The translations under genes and the position numbers were made by a program. From the NCBI RefSeq assembly GCF_000745005.1, contig NZ_JQNB01000001.1:1915501-1979500 (forward strand): a stretch of DNA of 64,000 nucleotides, in the 5' to 3' direction. This DNA is from Luteibacter sp. 9135. GTDB taxonomy: Bacteria; Pseudomonadota; Gammaproteobacteria; Xanthomonadales; Rhodanobacteraceae. Below the pieces are notes generated by a model. It had not been told where the DNA came from. It ran no database searches and was given only the letters and a program-made list of their open reading frames with translations. This document shows, piece by piece, positions 8,949 to 18,248 of the stretch. Positions within the stretch are counted from its first letter, which is position 1; each line of letters starts with the position of its first letter.

Positions 8949-10252
8949 GCCACGACTTCGCGTGCCATCATCCGGCCGAAGTCGATGCTCTCGGAGATGC
9001 CCCGATCCTCGGGATAATAATGCGAGGTATCCGCCACCCAGAGACCATGCACGGGCAGCTTGCGCGGAGGGATCGATTCCAGGTAGCCCGGCGGGCAGAT
9101 CGGCTGTGCGTAGCGGTACCGGTTCGCGCGGATGTCGATGAAATCCTCGTCGGTCAGCGACGGGTTGATCGTCTTCAGGTATCGGCGGACCTTGTCGGTG
9201 AAGACCTCGTTGGCCTCCGCATACTTCGGGTGCTCGCCCGGCATGTAGAACGGCACGTACACGACATGCTGATCGAGCGGGCGCAGGTTGGTGTACTCGA
9301 CCAGACCCGGGATATCCATGTCGTCGTCGTTGGTGTTGAGCCAGAAATTCTCCGTGACCGGCTTGCGCAGCTTGGCGATGACGCACACCACCGCCACGTT
9401 CTTCAGTGCACTGAACTTGGCGAGGATGTCGGCGGGCAGGTCCGGCATGACCCGCGGGACGAAGGGCAGCGGAATCGTGCTGACAACCTTGTCGAACGCT
9501 TCGAAGCCTGCGGGCGTCTCCACGCCCCTGACCGTGCCATTCTCGATCACGACGCGGGTAACGGGCGTCGACAGGCGAAACTCGCCACCGTGGTCCGTGA
9601 TCCACTGCTGCATACCGTGGAGCAACGTGTCCGAGCCACCGTCGAGGTAGCCGAGTTTCTCGCGGAACATGCTGTATCGCGAGGTGCCGATGCGGCGGAT
9701 ACGGCTCCATATCCAGGCGGCCGAAAGATTGTCGCTGTAGTCGTAGAACTTGTAGTCGAACAGGCGCTGCCAGAGCGACCGCCATGCTTCCTCGCCCACC
9801 CAGCGGCGAATCCATCCGGTGGCCTCGATATGATCGAGCGGACGCCAGTCCTCGCGCTTGCGCTTCGTCGAAAGGAAGGCATGCAGACCGTAGCGGACCT
9901 TGGCCGTGAGGCTCAGACCCTTGAACTTCAGCAGGGCCACCGGGTTGCCCCAGGCTTGCAGGCGCTTGTCGAACCAGTAGCCCATCTTCGTTTCGGTCCA
10001 GCGCATACGATCAGCCAGGCCGAGCTCGTCCAGCATGGTCAGGAAGCCGGCATCCGAGATGCAGTGGAAATGGTAATACCGTTCGATCTTCAGGCCGCCG
10101 AAGTCGAAGCTCGCCGTCATGCCGCCGACGCGGTCGTCGGCTTCGAAGATGACCGGCGTGTGCCCGTCGCGGGCAAGCTGGTAGGCCACGGCCAGGCCCA
10201 TGGGGCCGGCACCGAGTACGGCGACACGTTGGGGATGATTCATCGACTGCAT
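8945..10252 (-). CDS. NAD(P)/FAD-dependent amine-oxidase-type oxidoreductase
   Basis: 435 aa. A Rossmann FAD motif opens the protein ([20 protein letters not shown], then [16 protein letters not shown]), as in protoporphyrinogen oxidase, UDP-galactopyranose mutase and amine oxidase relatives. The C-terminus has the second FAD contact ([20 protein letters not shown]). Two starts are possible, 10252 and 10243; only three residues differ. It lies between the epimerase and GtrA-like genes, overlapping the latter by ATGA. Similar genes are frequent in polysaccharide clusters. The reaction cannot be told from the sequence; a mutase-like or sugar-oxidising role in glycan assembly is possible. Confidence 0.75.
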   Translation of the reverse strand: MQSMNHPQRVAVLGAGPMGLAVAYQLARDGHTPVIFEADDRVGGMTASFDFGGLKIERYYHFHCISDAGFLTMLDELGLADRMRWTETKMGYWFDKRLQAWGNPVALLKFKGLSLTAKVRYGLHAFLSTKRKREDWRPLDHIEATGWIRRWVGEEAWRSLWQRLFDYKFYDYSDNLSAAWIWSRIRRIGTSRYSMFREKLGYLDGGSDTLLHGMQQWITDHGGEFRLSTPVTRVVIENGTVRGVETPAGFEAFDKVVSTIPLPFVPRVMPDLPADILAKFSALKNVAVVCVIAKLRKPVTENFWLNTNDDDMDIPGLVEYTNLRPLDQHVVYVPFYMPGEHPKYAEANEVFTDKVRRYLKTINPSLTDEDFIDIRANRYRYAQPICPPGYLESIPPRKLPVHGLWVADTSHYYPEDRGISESIDFGRMMAREVVA

Positions 10253-10265
10253 TCCGGCGGGGCGC

Positions 10266-11210
10266 TCAGCGCTTCAGGACAATGGCGGAGTAACGGGGGT
10301 CGCAGTAGCTCTCGCGCACGGCATCGGCGAACGGGGTTTGCCGCACGCCGAACACGGCCTGCGTGTCCACGCCCTTGAAGTCGTCGCCGGCGCTCAGCGC
10401 CTTGAGCTGGCTTTCGGTAAAGGGCGGTTTCCCGCTGAATAGCGCATACACCCTCAGCAGGAAGCCGAAGAAGCCATAGGGGATGTGCACGATCAGCGTC
10501 TTCAGGCCCTTGGCCTTCTTGATCGTATGGATGATGTCCACGTAGTCGATGCGTGTATCGCCCACCACGTCGTACACCTCGCCGTTGCGCTCGCGCACGA
10601 TGCAATCGGCGATGCAACGGCAGAAGTCGCGCTCGTAGAGTGGCTGGCGCATGTAGCGGCCATCGCCGGGGATCGGGAACACCGGCGTCTTGGCCATGAA
10701 GCGCGACAGCCAGCCGAAATGTTTCGGATCGAACCAGCCGAACATCAGGGTGGGGCGCAGCACGGTATGGCGGATGCCCGACTCCACCACCAGTTTTTCC
10801 TGGGCCTTCTTGGTGTTGGTGTAGTCGTCGTTGGCGACCGAGACCACCACCGAGGAGCTGATATGCACCATATAAGGCACGTTATGGCGCTTGAACGCGT
10901 CCAGCACCACGCGCGTGGCATCGATGTTGTTGCGGACGAATTCCTCGGTGAACTTGCTGGTGATCTGCGCATGCAGCTGCACGACGCACGACGCACCGGC
11001 AAAGGCCTCTTCCCACGGGCCCGGCACCGCCACGTCCGCCTCGATCGTCACCACGTCCGGATGCAGGTCGCGCAGGATGCCCATGTTGTAAGCGTGCTTG
11101 TCGATCGCCACCAACTGGGTGAAACCCTGGCTTTTCAGTTCGACGATGAGGTTCTGGCCGACCAGACCGGCCGCGCCTGTGATGACGATCTTGCTGTGCT
11201 TGTCTGCCAT
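10266..11210 (-). CDS. NAD-dependent epimerase/dehydratase family protein
   Basis: 314 aa from the ATG at 11210, two bases after the stop of the upstream SDR gene; the longer open frame (25 extra codons) overlaps that gene. The extended-SDR signature is clear: nucleotide motif [16 protein letters not shown] (about residues 6-21), acidic strand end VAIDKHAY, and HISSSVVVS. The usual YxxxK is modified: the region reads [13 protein letters not shown], with Tyr and Lys four apart (Y-T-N-T-K), which matches YxxxK. It probably epimerises or reduces a nucleotide or lipid-linked sugar for the surrounding cluster; the substrate is unknown. Confidence 0.8.
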   Translation of the reverse strand: MADKHSKIVITGAAGLVGQNLIVELKSQGFTQLVAIDKHAYNMGILRDLHPDVVTIEADVAVPGPWEEAFAGASCVVQLHAQITSKFTEEFVRNNIDATRVVLDAFKRHNVPYMVHISSSVVVSVANDDYTNTKKAQEKLVVESGIRHTVLRPTLMFGWFDPKHFGWLSRFMAKTPVFPIPGDGRYMRQPLYERDFCRCIADCIVRERNGEVYDVVGDTRIDYVDIIHTIKKAKGLKTLIVHIPYGFFGFLLRVYALFSGKPPFTESQLKALSAGDDFKGVDTQAVFGVRQTPFADAVRESYCDPRYSAIVLKR

Positions 11211-11212
11211 GG

Positions 11213-11950
11213 TCAGAGGCTGAGCCGTTTGAAGAGGAATTCGGGGATGCAGCGGATGATGGTCATGATGCCGGACCAGAACCACGGCAGGTAAGCCACG
11301 GCGCGGCCCTTGTCCACGGCGGAGACGATGCCCTCGGCGATGGCCTCCGGCTTGGCCCAGAGGGCACCCTTCTTGAACTCGCGGGTCATCGGCGTGTCGA
11401 CGAAGCCGGGCTTGATCGTGATGACGGCCACCCCGTGCTTCGCCATGCGCTGGCGCAAGCCGCTGAGGAAGGCACTGACCGCGGCCTTGGCCGAGCCGTA
11501 CAGGTAGTTGCTGGCGCGACCCCGGTCGCCAGCCACCGACGAGATCACGGCGATGCTGCCGCGGCCGGCGGTCTGCATGCGGTTGGCGATCAGGGTCAGC
11601 AGGGCGATGGTGGACGTGCCGTTGGTGGCGAACTCCGCCAGGGCGGTCTCCACGGAGGCCTCGCAGGCCTTCTGATCGGGCAGCGTGCCGTGTGCGATCA
11701 GCACTACGTCGACCTCACCCAGCGCCGCCCAGGCCGCGTCGAGAGCGGCGCCGTGGGCGGCGATATCGTTGACTTCCAGCTCGGCGCGGGTGACCTCGGG
11801 GGCGCCGCGGACCAGCAGGTCGTCGGCAATGGCGTCCAGCCGAGCCCGGTTACGGGCGACGAGATGGAGCCTTGCACCGCGTTCGGCGTACAGACGGGCG
11901 GTGGCTTCGGCAATCGCCGAGGTCGCTCCGATGATCAGGACTCGCTGCAT
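11213..11950 (-). CDS. SDR oxidoreductase, DprE2-like (polyprenyl-phosphate keto-ribose reductase)
   Basis: 245 aa classical short-chain dehydrogenase: cofactor motif VLIIGATSAIAEATARLYAE (residues 4-23), VLIAHGTLP in the NNAG position, catalytic Ser in IAVISSVAGDRG and YxxxK in YLYGSAKAAVS. The C-terminus is hydrophobic (YLPWFWSGIMTIIRCIPEFL), as in DprE2, which works at the membrane on a polyprenyl-linked substrate. In the DprE1/DprE2 pathway this enzyme reduces the 2-keto intermediate to the arabinose epimer with NADH. The DprE1-like oxidase and UbiA-like transferase in the same operon support the assignment; sequence alone would only give SDR. Confidence 0.8.
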   Translation of the reverse strand: MQRVLIIGATSAIAEATARLYAERGARLHLVARNRARLDAIADDLLVRGAPEVTRAELEVNDIAAHGAALDAAWAALGEVDVVLIAHGTLPDQKACEASVETALAEFATNGTSTIALLTLIANRMQTAGRGSIAVISSVAGDRGRASNYLYGSAKAAVSAFLSGLRQRMAKHGVAVITIKPGFVDTPMTREFKKGALWAKPEAIAEGIVSAVDKGRAVAYLPWFWSGIMTIIRCIPEFLFKRLSL

Positions 11951-11953
11951 GTG

Positions 11954-13708
11954 TTACTCCGAATACGCGAAAGAGGCGCCCGTGGGCATAGCGCAGATGC
12001 GCAGGGAGGTGGTCGTCCAGCCGGCATGATCCGTTCGCGGGTCGTCGACGAAGCCGCTGAAAGCGGGCCCGTCGACGCTATCGCCACGCTCCCGGGCCGC
12101 CTTTGGCCGGACCAGCGCCCAACCGACGATTATATCGTGCTCGTCCACGACCAGGGCCGCCCCGTCGGACGATTGGCTGAACGCGGTCTTCAGATGCCCA
12201 TCGATACGGCGCTGCGGACGGCCCGAGGCGAGGACCTGTGACGTTTCGATACCGGCCTGGCACCCGGCAGCGGGCGCGCGTCTGCCCAGCCACCCTATCG
12301 CCGCCAGCAGGTGGTTCCTCCCGAAGGCGGAGAGACGGGCCTTACCTGCCCTGTTGGCGATGTCGAGCACATGCGCCGTCTGTTCGGGCGGATACAACGG
12401 CGCGATGGCAGACGGATCGTTCATCTGCGTGGCGAGGGCCAGGGCGCCCAGATCACGCGAATAGAGGGTGGACGCCTGATTGCGGATGGCCCTGAGTTGC
12501 CAGGACATGAGACCGAGGAGCACCAGGGTGGCCGCCAGGGGAAGAGCGCGCACAATGCGATCGCCTAGGGCAGGCGCCACCATGACCAGGCTCGCCAGCC
12601 AGGCCAGTCCACCCATCGTGGTGTACCGGCTGACGAACGCGCCGGCAAGCCCGTAAGGCAGGGGGAGACGGCCCAACGACGTTCCGAAGGCGCTGACGGC
12701 CACATAAGCCACCACGGCTACCATGGCCAACGACATCGGGTGGGTGCGGCGCGTGCGCCATGCCGTGGGCACGAACGCCAAGGTGCCCAGCAGCAGCAGC
12801 GCTGCGGCGATTTCCGTGATTCCAATGGCCCAGTTTGCCCTGCCGAATGCAAACCAGAGCGGACCGCCGACATAGCGCAGCACGAAGTGGACGACGTCCA
12901 TCGGCCGATCCATCAGGACCGCCAGCATCGGCACATGCGTCTGTCCGCCGCTGAACCCCTGCCGGAACAGCAGCACGGCAAGTACGGTCGTCAACGCCGT
13001 GCCCGCCAGCCAGCGGGGGGACAGACCCACGCAGGCACCGAGAACGAGCAGGATCGGCAGGGCAAAAATGCCGTTTGCCATCGCACCCAGTGCAAGCGCA
13101 GCACATGCCGTTGCCACCGGTGCAAGATAACCGCGTGTCGGTTCCGACGCAGCGCGCGCCGCGAGGTAGAACGCGGACAGGGGCAGCCAGGCGACGAGGA
13201 AGAACTGCACCTGGAAAGCCCAGGTGAAGTTCTCGCGTTGTGACCAAAAAAACGTGCCGCCAAGAAGAACGGCGCAAAGGGCTTTGCGTGCCGCGGGTGT
13301 CAGTGCGTCCGATGAGCGCCTGGCAGCCTGGATGAAGATCGTCGCGATACCGGCCGTGATGGCCAGGCCTGCGACGATCGGCAGGATACCCCGCGCCCCG
13401 AACCAGGCAATATCGGCGTAGAAGAAGGGCCGCGACAGCACGATCCGGTGCTCGGCATGCCCATCCAGCCATGGCAACCAGCCGCCTTCCCTGGCTTGCA
13501 GGAAGAATCCGATATACCCGTCCCACATGTCCCACAACGGTACGGGCGAATAGGCCCGAACGACGCCGATCAGGGTATACAGCACCATCACCAGGGCCAT
13601 GACAGTGGCTGCCGTCGCCCAATGCGGGCTCGTGAGGCGATGGCGGTGGGGCGGATCAGACGGGGAGGCGAACGAAGCGTTCACTCCGTGCCACGCATCC
13701 CCCCTCAT
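11954..13708 (-). CDS. Polytopic membrane protein, putative GT-C glycosyltransferase
   Basis: 584 aa. About ten hydrophobic segments lie in the first ~420 residues, beginning with TVMALVMVLYTLIGVVRAY. The first periplasmic loop reads PVPLWDMWDGYIGF, with the Asp residues expected of a GT-C catalytic loop, followed by HAEHRIVLSRP. The last ~160 residues are soluble. Its ATG overlaps the stop of the DprE1-like gene and its own stop lies four bases before the DprE2-like start, so it is embedded within the arabinose-donor genes. That position makes it the best candidate in the window for the transferase that uses the polyprenyl-phosphate arabinose. The acceptor is unknown. Confidence 0.65.
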   Translation of the reverse strand: MRGDAWHGVNASFASPSDPPHRHRLTSPHWATAATVMALVMVLYTLIGVVRAYSPVPLWDMWDGYIGFFLQAREGGWLPWLDGHAEHRIVLSRPFFYADIAWFGARGILPIVAGLAITAGIATIFIQAARRSSDALTPAARKALCAVLLGGTFFWSQRENFTWAFQVQFFLVAWLPLSAFYLAARAASEPTRGYLAPVATACAALALGAMANGIFALPILLVLGACVGLSPRWLAGTALTTVLAVLLFRQGFSGGQTHVPMLAVLMDRPMDVVHFVLRYVGGPLWFAFGRANWAIGITEIAAALLLLGTLAFVPTAWRTRRTHPMSLAMVAVVAYVAVSAFGTSLGRLPLPYGLAGAFVSRYTTMGGLAWLASLVMVAPALGDRIVRALPLAATLVLLGLMSWQLRAIRNQASTLYSRDLGALALATQMNDPSAIAPLYPPEQTAHVLDIANRAGKARLSAFGRNHLLAAIGWLGRRAPAAGCQAGIETSQVLASGRPQRRIDGHLKTAFSQSSDGAALVVDEHDIIVGWALVRPKAARERGDSVDGPAFSGFVDDPRTDHAGWTTTSLRICAMPTGASFAYSE

Positions 13709-15009
13709 GCCGAAACACGCCGCCAGAAACTGGACGACACACCGGGATCGACGAACGCCGAGAACGCCTCGTGCGCCGGGAAGTAAGCGCGGAAATGGGC
13801 GGCCGACATCCGCGCGTCCTTGGCCGGATACACCGCGCCGCCCTTGTCCGCGACGATCGCGTCCAGGCGGTCAAGCAGCGAGAACACGCCTGCGCCGTCG
13901 TTCGGAAAATCCAGTGCCAGCGTCGTGCCTTGCCGCGAGAACGACAGCATGCCGGGCGAAGGCCGGTCACCGAACTGCTTGAGCACGGCCAGGAACGAGC
14001 CGCCGCCGGCGTCGGCGATCGTCTTCACCAGCTCGAACATGGTCGCTTCCGCGGCGGCGGGCGGCACCACGCACTGGTACTGCAGGAAGCCACGCGGGCC
14101 GTACATGCGGTTCCAGTGGGCGATGCTGTCCAGCGGGTAGAAGAACGGCTGGTAGTGCGTCGTCGCGTGCGCCACGCGTTGCCGCTGGCGGTGGTAATAC
14201 AACTGGTTGAACGCCCGCAGGCTGAGCGAATTGACCAGGCTGACCGGTGGGGTGATCGGCATGGCGAGGCGCCGAGACGACGTCGCCGGGCGCTGGTCCG
14301 GCCGCGACGGCGCATGGTTGGCCCGGCTGAACAGGCCGCGGCCAAGCGCCTTGCCCTTGGCCGCGCAGTCGATCCACGACACGGTGTATTCGTAGTCCCG
14401 GTCGGAGGCCTGCGACAAGTCGAAGAAACCGGCCAGGCTTTCGAAGCGGTGGCTCTCGGTAGACATCCACGGCCCGGCGATGCGGCGCAACTGGATCGTG
14501 GCACGGGTGATGACGCCGGTCAGGCCCAGGCCACCCACGGTGGCCGCGAACCAGTCCGCGTTTTCGGTGGGCGAGCAGACTCGCCGTGAGCCGTCCGTAC
14601 GCAGTAGCTCGAAGGCCAGCACATGGTGGCCGAACGTGCCGGCGCGATGGTGGTTCTTCCCATGCACGTCGTTGGCGATGGCGCCGCCGACAGTCACGAA
14701 GCGGGTGCCCGGGGTGACCGGCAGGAACCAGCCCTGGGGCACCACCAGATCGAGGATGTCGGCAAACAGCACGCCGGCCTCGCAGGTCAGCACGCCGGTG
14801 GCCGGATCGAAGGCGATGAAGTGGTCCAGACCCCGCGCCGCGAGCAGCACGCCGCCGTCGTTGAGGCAGCTGTCGCCGTAGCTGCGTGCGTTGCCCAGGG
14901 GCAGCACGGGCAGGGTACTGGGCGGCAGGGGGGCATGCCGATCGCTCAGGGCGATCACTTTTTCCGTGGTGACGGGGTAACGGCCCCAGGAGCGTCCGGC
15001 GCGGGCCAT
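13705..15009 (-). CDS. FAD-binding oxidase, DprE1-like (polyprenyl-phosphoryl ribose 2'-oxidase)
   Basis: 434 aa from the ATG at 15009, which overlaps the stop of the UbiA-like gene by one base. The FAD-binding PCMH/VAO domain is evident: LPLGNARSYGDSCLN, then VTPGTRFVTVGGAIANDVHG with KNHHRAGTFGHHV, a block close to mycobacterial DprE1 as I remember it. WFAATVGGLGLTGVITRATI continues the match. Near the C-terminus TLALDFP aligns with the DprE1 segment carrying Cys387, here replaced by Ala, and YPAKDAR keeps the active-site Lys (Lys418 in M. tuberculosis). DprE1 oxidises the 2'-hydroxyl of polyprenyl-phosphate ribose. The frame stays open far upstream (to 15843), but only as an overlap of the UbiA-like gene. 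Confidence 0.85.
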   Translation of the reverse strand: MARAGRSWGRYPVTTEKVIALSDRHAPLPPSTLPVLPLGNARSYGDSCLNDGGVLLAARGLDHFIAFDPATGVLTCEAGVLFADILDLVVPQGWFLPVTPGTRFVTVGGAIANDVHGKNHHRAGTFGHHVLAFELLRTDGSRRVCSPTENADWFAATVGGLGLTGVITRATIQLRRIAGPWMSTESHRFESLAGFFDLSQASDRDYEYTVSWIDCAAKGKALGRGLFSRANHAPSRPDQRPATSSRRLAMPITPPVSLVNSLSLRAFNQLYYHRQRQRVAHATTHYQPFFYPLDSIAHWNRMYGPRGFLQYQCVVPPAAAEATMFELVKTIADAGGGSFLAVLKQFGDRPSPGMLSFSRQGTTLALDFPNDGAGVFSLLDRLDAIVADKGGAVYPAKDARMSAAHFRAYFPAHEAFSAFVDPGVSSSFWRRVSA

Positions 15010-16454
15010 CAGACGGCCGCTGCGACGATCACCGCCGCGATCACGCCGAGGATCTGGCTGGTGCGGTCCATCACGGCGAACACCACCGGGTCGTCGTGCA
15101 TGATCCCGCGGTGGGCGATCGCCCAGGTGCGGCTGATCCAGTAAAGCAGCAGCGGGCACAGCATCCACAAATAATGCGGGTGGTCGTAGAGCGACATGCT
15201 GGCCGTGCTGTCCACATAAAGTGCCAGCACCAGCACGGCAAGGTAGCCGCTGGAGCCGCCCAGGGACTGGATCAGCGGAATGTCTTCGACATCGTAGCCA
15301 CGCCCGCTGGCCTTCACCTGGCCCTTCTTCTGCAGCGCCAGCAACTCGGTGTAGCGCTTGACCATCGCCAGGCTGAGGAAGATGAACATCGAGAAGGCCA
15401 GCAGCCAGAACGACGGCTTGGTGTGGATCGCTGCCGTGCCGGCGAGGATGCGTGTCGTATACAGCGTGGCCAGCACAACCACGTCGAGCATCATGATCCG
15501 CTTCAACCGGATCGAGTAGGCCGTGGTGAGGATGTAGTAACCCAGCAGCACGCCGACGAACAGGTGCGAGACGAAGAAGGCCAGGCCGAAACCGGCGATC
15601 AGCAGCAGCACTGCGGCGATGGGTCCGGCGATCAGCGGCAGCGTACCCGCCGCGAACGGGCGGTTGCGCTTGCGATGGTGCTGGCGGTCCGACGGCAGGT
15701 CGAGCAGGTCGTTGGTCAGGTAGACGCTCGAGGCGCACAGGCCGAAGCAGACGAAGGCCAGCAGGGCCGCCGCGACGCGATCGAGTTCCAGCACGCGATG
15801 CGAGGCCAGCAACGGCAGGAAGACCAGCACGTTCTTGATCCACTGGTGCACACGCAGGGCTTTCGCCCAGGCCTTGATGCCGCCGCTACGCACGGTGAAG
15901 CGTTTTTCCACCGGGGCGACGCGTGCCGCGGCTTTCGACAGGGTCTCGCCCTGCTCCACGACCAGGGCCGCGTGGGCGTGCTTCCACACGGCGAGGTCTA
16001 CGGGCGCGTTACCGATGTAATCGAAGGCTTTCTCGCCGAAGCGTTCCACCAGCGCCTTTGCCTTGTTGGCACCGGACAGGTTGACCTGGCCGTCGCTGGC
16101 CATCACCTCGTCGAACACAGCCGCGTGGTCGGCGACGGGTGTGGCGAGGGTCACGTCCGAGGCGGTGCACAGCACCACGTGACGATGGGCGCGTTGATCG
16201 CGCAGCCAGTCGATCAGCTCGTGGTTGTAGGGCAGGGCGACCGGATCCAGCTGCACGCGCCGCGCGATCTCGCGCTTCAGGTGGGCCTTGCCCCGGAGCA
16301 GCCAGCCCAGCATCGAGAAGATGGCCAGCGGATGCTGCGCCAGCAGCGCCAGTGCCGACTCGATCAGCAAATCGGAGCGGATGAGCGTGCCATCCAGGTC
16401 GACGCAAAGCGGGATACCCGTCTTTGCCGCGTTTTCCACCGCCATGTCCGGCAT
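15009..16454 (-). CDS. HAD phosphatase-UbiA prenyltransferase fusion (polyprenyl-phosphate phosphoribosyltransferase type)
   Basis: 481 aa from the ATG at 16454; an earlier in-frame ATG at 16535 lies inside the etfA terminator region and is rejected. The N-terminal ~200 residues are a HAD domain with nucleophile motif CVDLDGTLIRSDLL (about residues 17-30). The C-terminal ~280 residues are a multi-helix UbiA domain with the substrate/metal motif NDLLDLPSDRQHHRKRNRP and the second motif YSIRLKR. The related Rv3806c transfers phosphoribose from PRPP to decaprenyl phosphate, and a separate phosphatase removes the 5-phosphate. A fused HAD could do that second step here (inference). Order with the DprE1- and DprE2-like genes supports the pathway. 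Confidence 0.85.
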   Translation of the reverse strand: MPDMAVENAAKTGIPLCVDLDGTLIRSDLLIESALALLAQHPLAIFSMLGWLLRGKAHLKREIARRVQLDPVALPYNHELIDWLRDQRAHRHVVLCTASDVTLATPVADHAAVFDEVMASDGQVNLSGANKAKALVERFGEKAFDYIGNAPVDLAVWKHAHAALVVEQGETLSKAAARVAPVEKRFTVRSGGIKAWAKALRVHQWIKNVLVFLPLLASHRVLELDRVAAALLAFVCFGLCASSVYLTNDLLDLPSDRQHHRKRNRPFAAGTLPLIAGPIAAVLLLIAGFGLAFFVSHLFVGVLLGYYILTTAYSIRLKRIMMLDVVVLATLYTTRILAGTAAIHTKPSFWLLAFSMFIFLSLAMVKRYTELLALQKKGQVKASGRGYDVEDIPLIQSLGGSSGYLAVLVLALYVDSTASMSLYDHPHYLWMLCPLLLYWISRTWAIAHRGIMHDDPVVFAVMDRTSQILGVIAAVIVAAAV

Positions 16455-16472
16455 TGCTAGTCCCTGAATCAG

Positions 16473-16533
16473 AAAAACGGCCGCGGCGGACGCCGCGGCC
16501 TTGAACGTGACGGCCCGGGCGCCTGCCCGGGCC
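16473..16533 (-). terminator. Tandem hairpins after etfA, the second with a T-run
   Basis: Reading the minus strand, a 9-bp hairpin (16512-16520 with 16525-16533) comes first. A perfect 10-bp GC stem (16479-16488 with 16491-16500) follows, and after it GTTTTT. The second is a canonical rho-independent terminator for etfBA. It separates that operon from the UbiA-like gene, which therefore needs its own promoter or read-through. Confidence 0.88.
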
Positions 16534-16538
16534 ATGGG

Positions 16539-17480
16539 TCAGCCGAGGGCGGCTTCCAACTCGGGCAGGATCTTGAACAGATCGCCGACCAGGCCGATGT
16601 CGGCAATTTCGAAGATCGGCGCCTCGCCGTCCTTGTTGATGGCGACGATGGTACCCGCGTCCTTGATGCCCGTCAGGTGCTGGATGGCGCCGGAGATGCC
16701 GATGGCGATGTACAGCTCCGGCGCGATGATCTTGCCGGTCTGGCCGACCTGCATCTCGTTGGGCACGTAGCCGGCATCCACGGCCGCGCGCGAGGCGCCC
16801 ACGGCCGCGCCGATCTTGTCGGCGAAGGCGTAGACGATCTCGAAGTTTTCCTTCGAGCCCACGCCACGGCCCCCGGAAACCACCTTGGCGGCACCCTGCA
16901 GGTCCGGACGGTCGCTCTTGCCCTGCTGCAGCCCGACAAAGCGGGTGTGCGAGGGCAGGGTGGCCTCGACGGTCAGCGCCTCGACCGGGGCCGACCCGTT
17001 GGCGGCGGCCGCGGGCCACGACGCGGTGCGGATGGTGGCGACGACCGTGGAGGCGGCATCCACTTCCACGGTAACGATGGCGTTGCCGGCGTAGATGGGG
17101 CGCTTGAAGCTGTGCGGCCCCTCCACGGTCATTACGTCGCTGACCTGGGACACGCCCAGCAGGGCGGCCACGCGCGGCGCCAGATCCTTGCCGAAGGTGG
17201 TCGAGGGTAGGAACACGTGGCTGTAACCCGCGGCCGCCTTGGCGATCTGCGGCGCGAGCACGGCAGCCAGCGCGTGGGCGTTCTCGGCGCGGGCCACGGT
17301 CAGCACCTTGCTGACGCCGTCGATCTTCGCCGCCTCGGCGGCAACCGCGTCGGGGGCGTCGGACAGCACGATGACGTCGATGGTGTCGGGCTTCACGGCC
17401 GAGGCGGCACTGACGGCGCGGGCGGTAGCACCGTTCAGCTTGCCGTCGAGGTGCTCGGCGATAACGAGGATCTTGGACAT
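16539..17480 (-). CDS. etfA: Electron transfer flavoprotein subunit alpha
   Basis: 313 aa, normal length for EtfA/FixB. N-terminal half: [20 protein letters not shown] and [20 protein letters not shown]. The FAD-binding C-terminal domain is well conserved ([76 protein letters not shown]). With EtfB it collects electrons from acyl-CoA and other dehydrogenases and passes them to ETF:ubiquinone oxidoreductase, whose gene lies about 4 kb away. The gene starts 21 bases after etfB and ends at a strong terminator. Confidence 0.97.
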   Translation of the reverse strand: MSKILVIAEHLDGKLNGATARAVSAASAVKPDTIDVIVLSDAPDAVAAEAAKIDGVSKVLTVARAENAHALAAVLAPQIAKAAAGYSHVFLPSTTFGKDLAPRVAALLGVSQVSDVMTVEGPHSFKRPIYAGNAIVTVEVDAASTVVATIRTASWPAAAANGSAPVEALTVEATLPSHTRFVGLQQGKSDRPDLQGAAKVVSGGRGVGSKENFEIVYAFADKIGAAVGASRAAVDAGYVPNEMQVGQTGKIIAPELYIAIGISGAIQHLTGIKDAGTIVAINKDGEAPIFEIADIGLVGDLFKILPELEAALG

Positions 17481-17501
17481 GGGATTCTCCGGTCGGCTGC
17501 C

Positions 17502-18248
17502 TTACAGCAGGCCCTTCTGTTTGAGGGCCGCGACGAGTTCGGCGGCGTCCTTCACCATGACGCCCTTGCTGCGCTTGGGCGGGGCGGCGTAGTGGGTGGT
17601 CTTGATGTGGTCTGCCGCATCGACGCCCAGCGAGTCCAGCTCGATCACGTCGATCGGCTTGGACTTGGCTTTCATGATGTCGGGCAGCTTGATGAATCGC
17701 GGTTCGTTGAGGCGCAGGTCCGTGGTGATCACCGCGGGCAGGTCGGCCTCGATGGTCTCCAGGCCGGCGTCGACCTCACGCGTGACCGTGGCCTTGCCGT
17801 CGGCGATCTCGACCTTGCCGGCGAAGGTGGCCTGCGGACGGTCCCACAGGGCCGCCAGCATCTGGCCGGTCTGGTTGGCGTCGTCGTCGATGGCCTGCTT
17901 GCCCAGGATGACCAGCCCCGGCTGCTCCTTCTCTATCAGCTTGAGGAAGGTGCGGGCGGCGGTCAGCGGGGCGATGGCCTCCGTGGTCTGGACGTGGATG
18001 GCACGGTTGGCGCCCATGGCCAGGCCGTTGCGCAGGTGGGCGGTCAGGTCGGCCGGACCGATGCCCACCACGATCACCTCGTCGGCGACGCCCTTCTCGC
18101 GCAGGCGCAGGGCCTCTTCCAGGGCGATATCGTCGAACGGGTTGGCGGAGAGCTTCACGCCGTCGGTCACGACGCCCGTGCCGTCCGGCTTGACCTGAAT
18201 GCGGACGTTGTAGTCCACGACGCGCTTGTAGCCGACCAGAATCTTCAT
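17502..18248 (-). CDS. etfB: Electron transfer flavoprotein subunit beta
   Basis: 248 aa, the usual EtfB/FixA size. It begins MKILVGYKRVVDYNVRIQVK and has the family blocks VKLSANPFDDIALEEALRLR, DLTAHLRNGLAMGANRAIHV, PGLVILGKQAIDDDANQTGQ and ETIEADLPAVITTDLRLNEP. EtfB contributes the AMP-binding part of the heterodimer. It is the first gene of etfBA. The 171-base gap to the divergent glycosyltransferase gene must hold its promoter; I see no clear -35/-10 pair there. Confidence 0.97.
   Translation of the reverse strand: MKILVGYKRVVDYNVRIQVKPDGTGVVTDGVKLSANPFDDIALEEALRLREKGVADEVIVVGIGPADLTAHLRNGLAMGANRAIHVQTTEAIAPLTAARTFLKLIEKEQPGLVILGKQAIDDDANQTGQMLAALWDRPQATFAGKVEIADGKATVTREVDAGLETIEADLPAVITTDLRLNEPRFIKLPDIMKAKSKPIDVIELDSLGVDAADHIKTTHYAAPPKRSKGVMVKDAAELVAALKQKGLL

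Noticed and set aside
8949..9815. Upstream extension of the GtrA-like frame
   Set aside because: It is a shadow of the FAD oxidoreductase; the GtrA homology begins only at the ATG at 8948.
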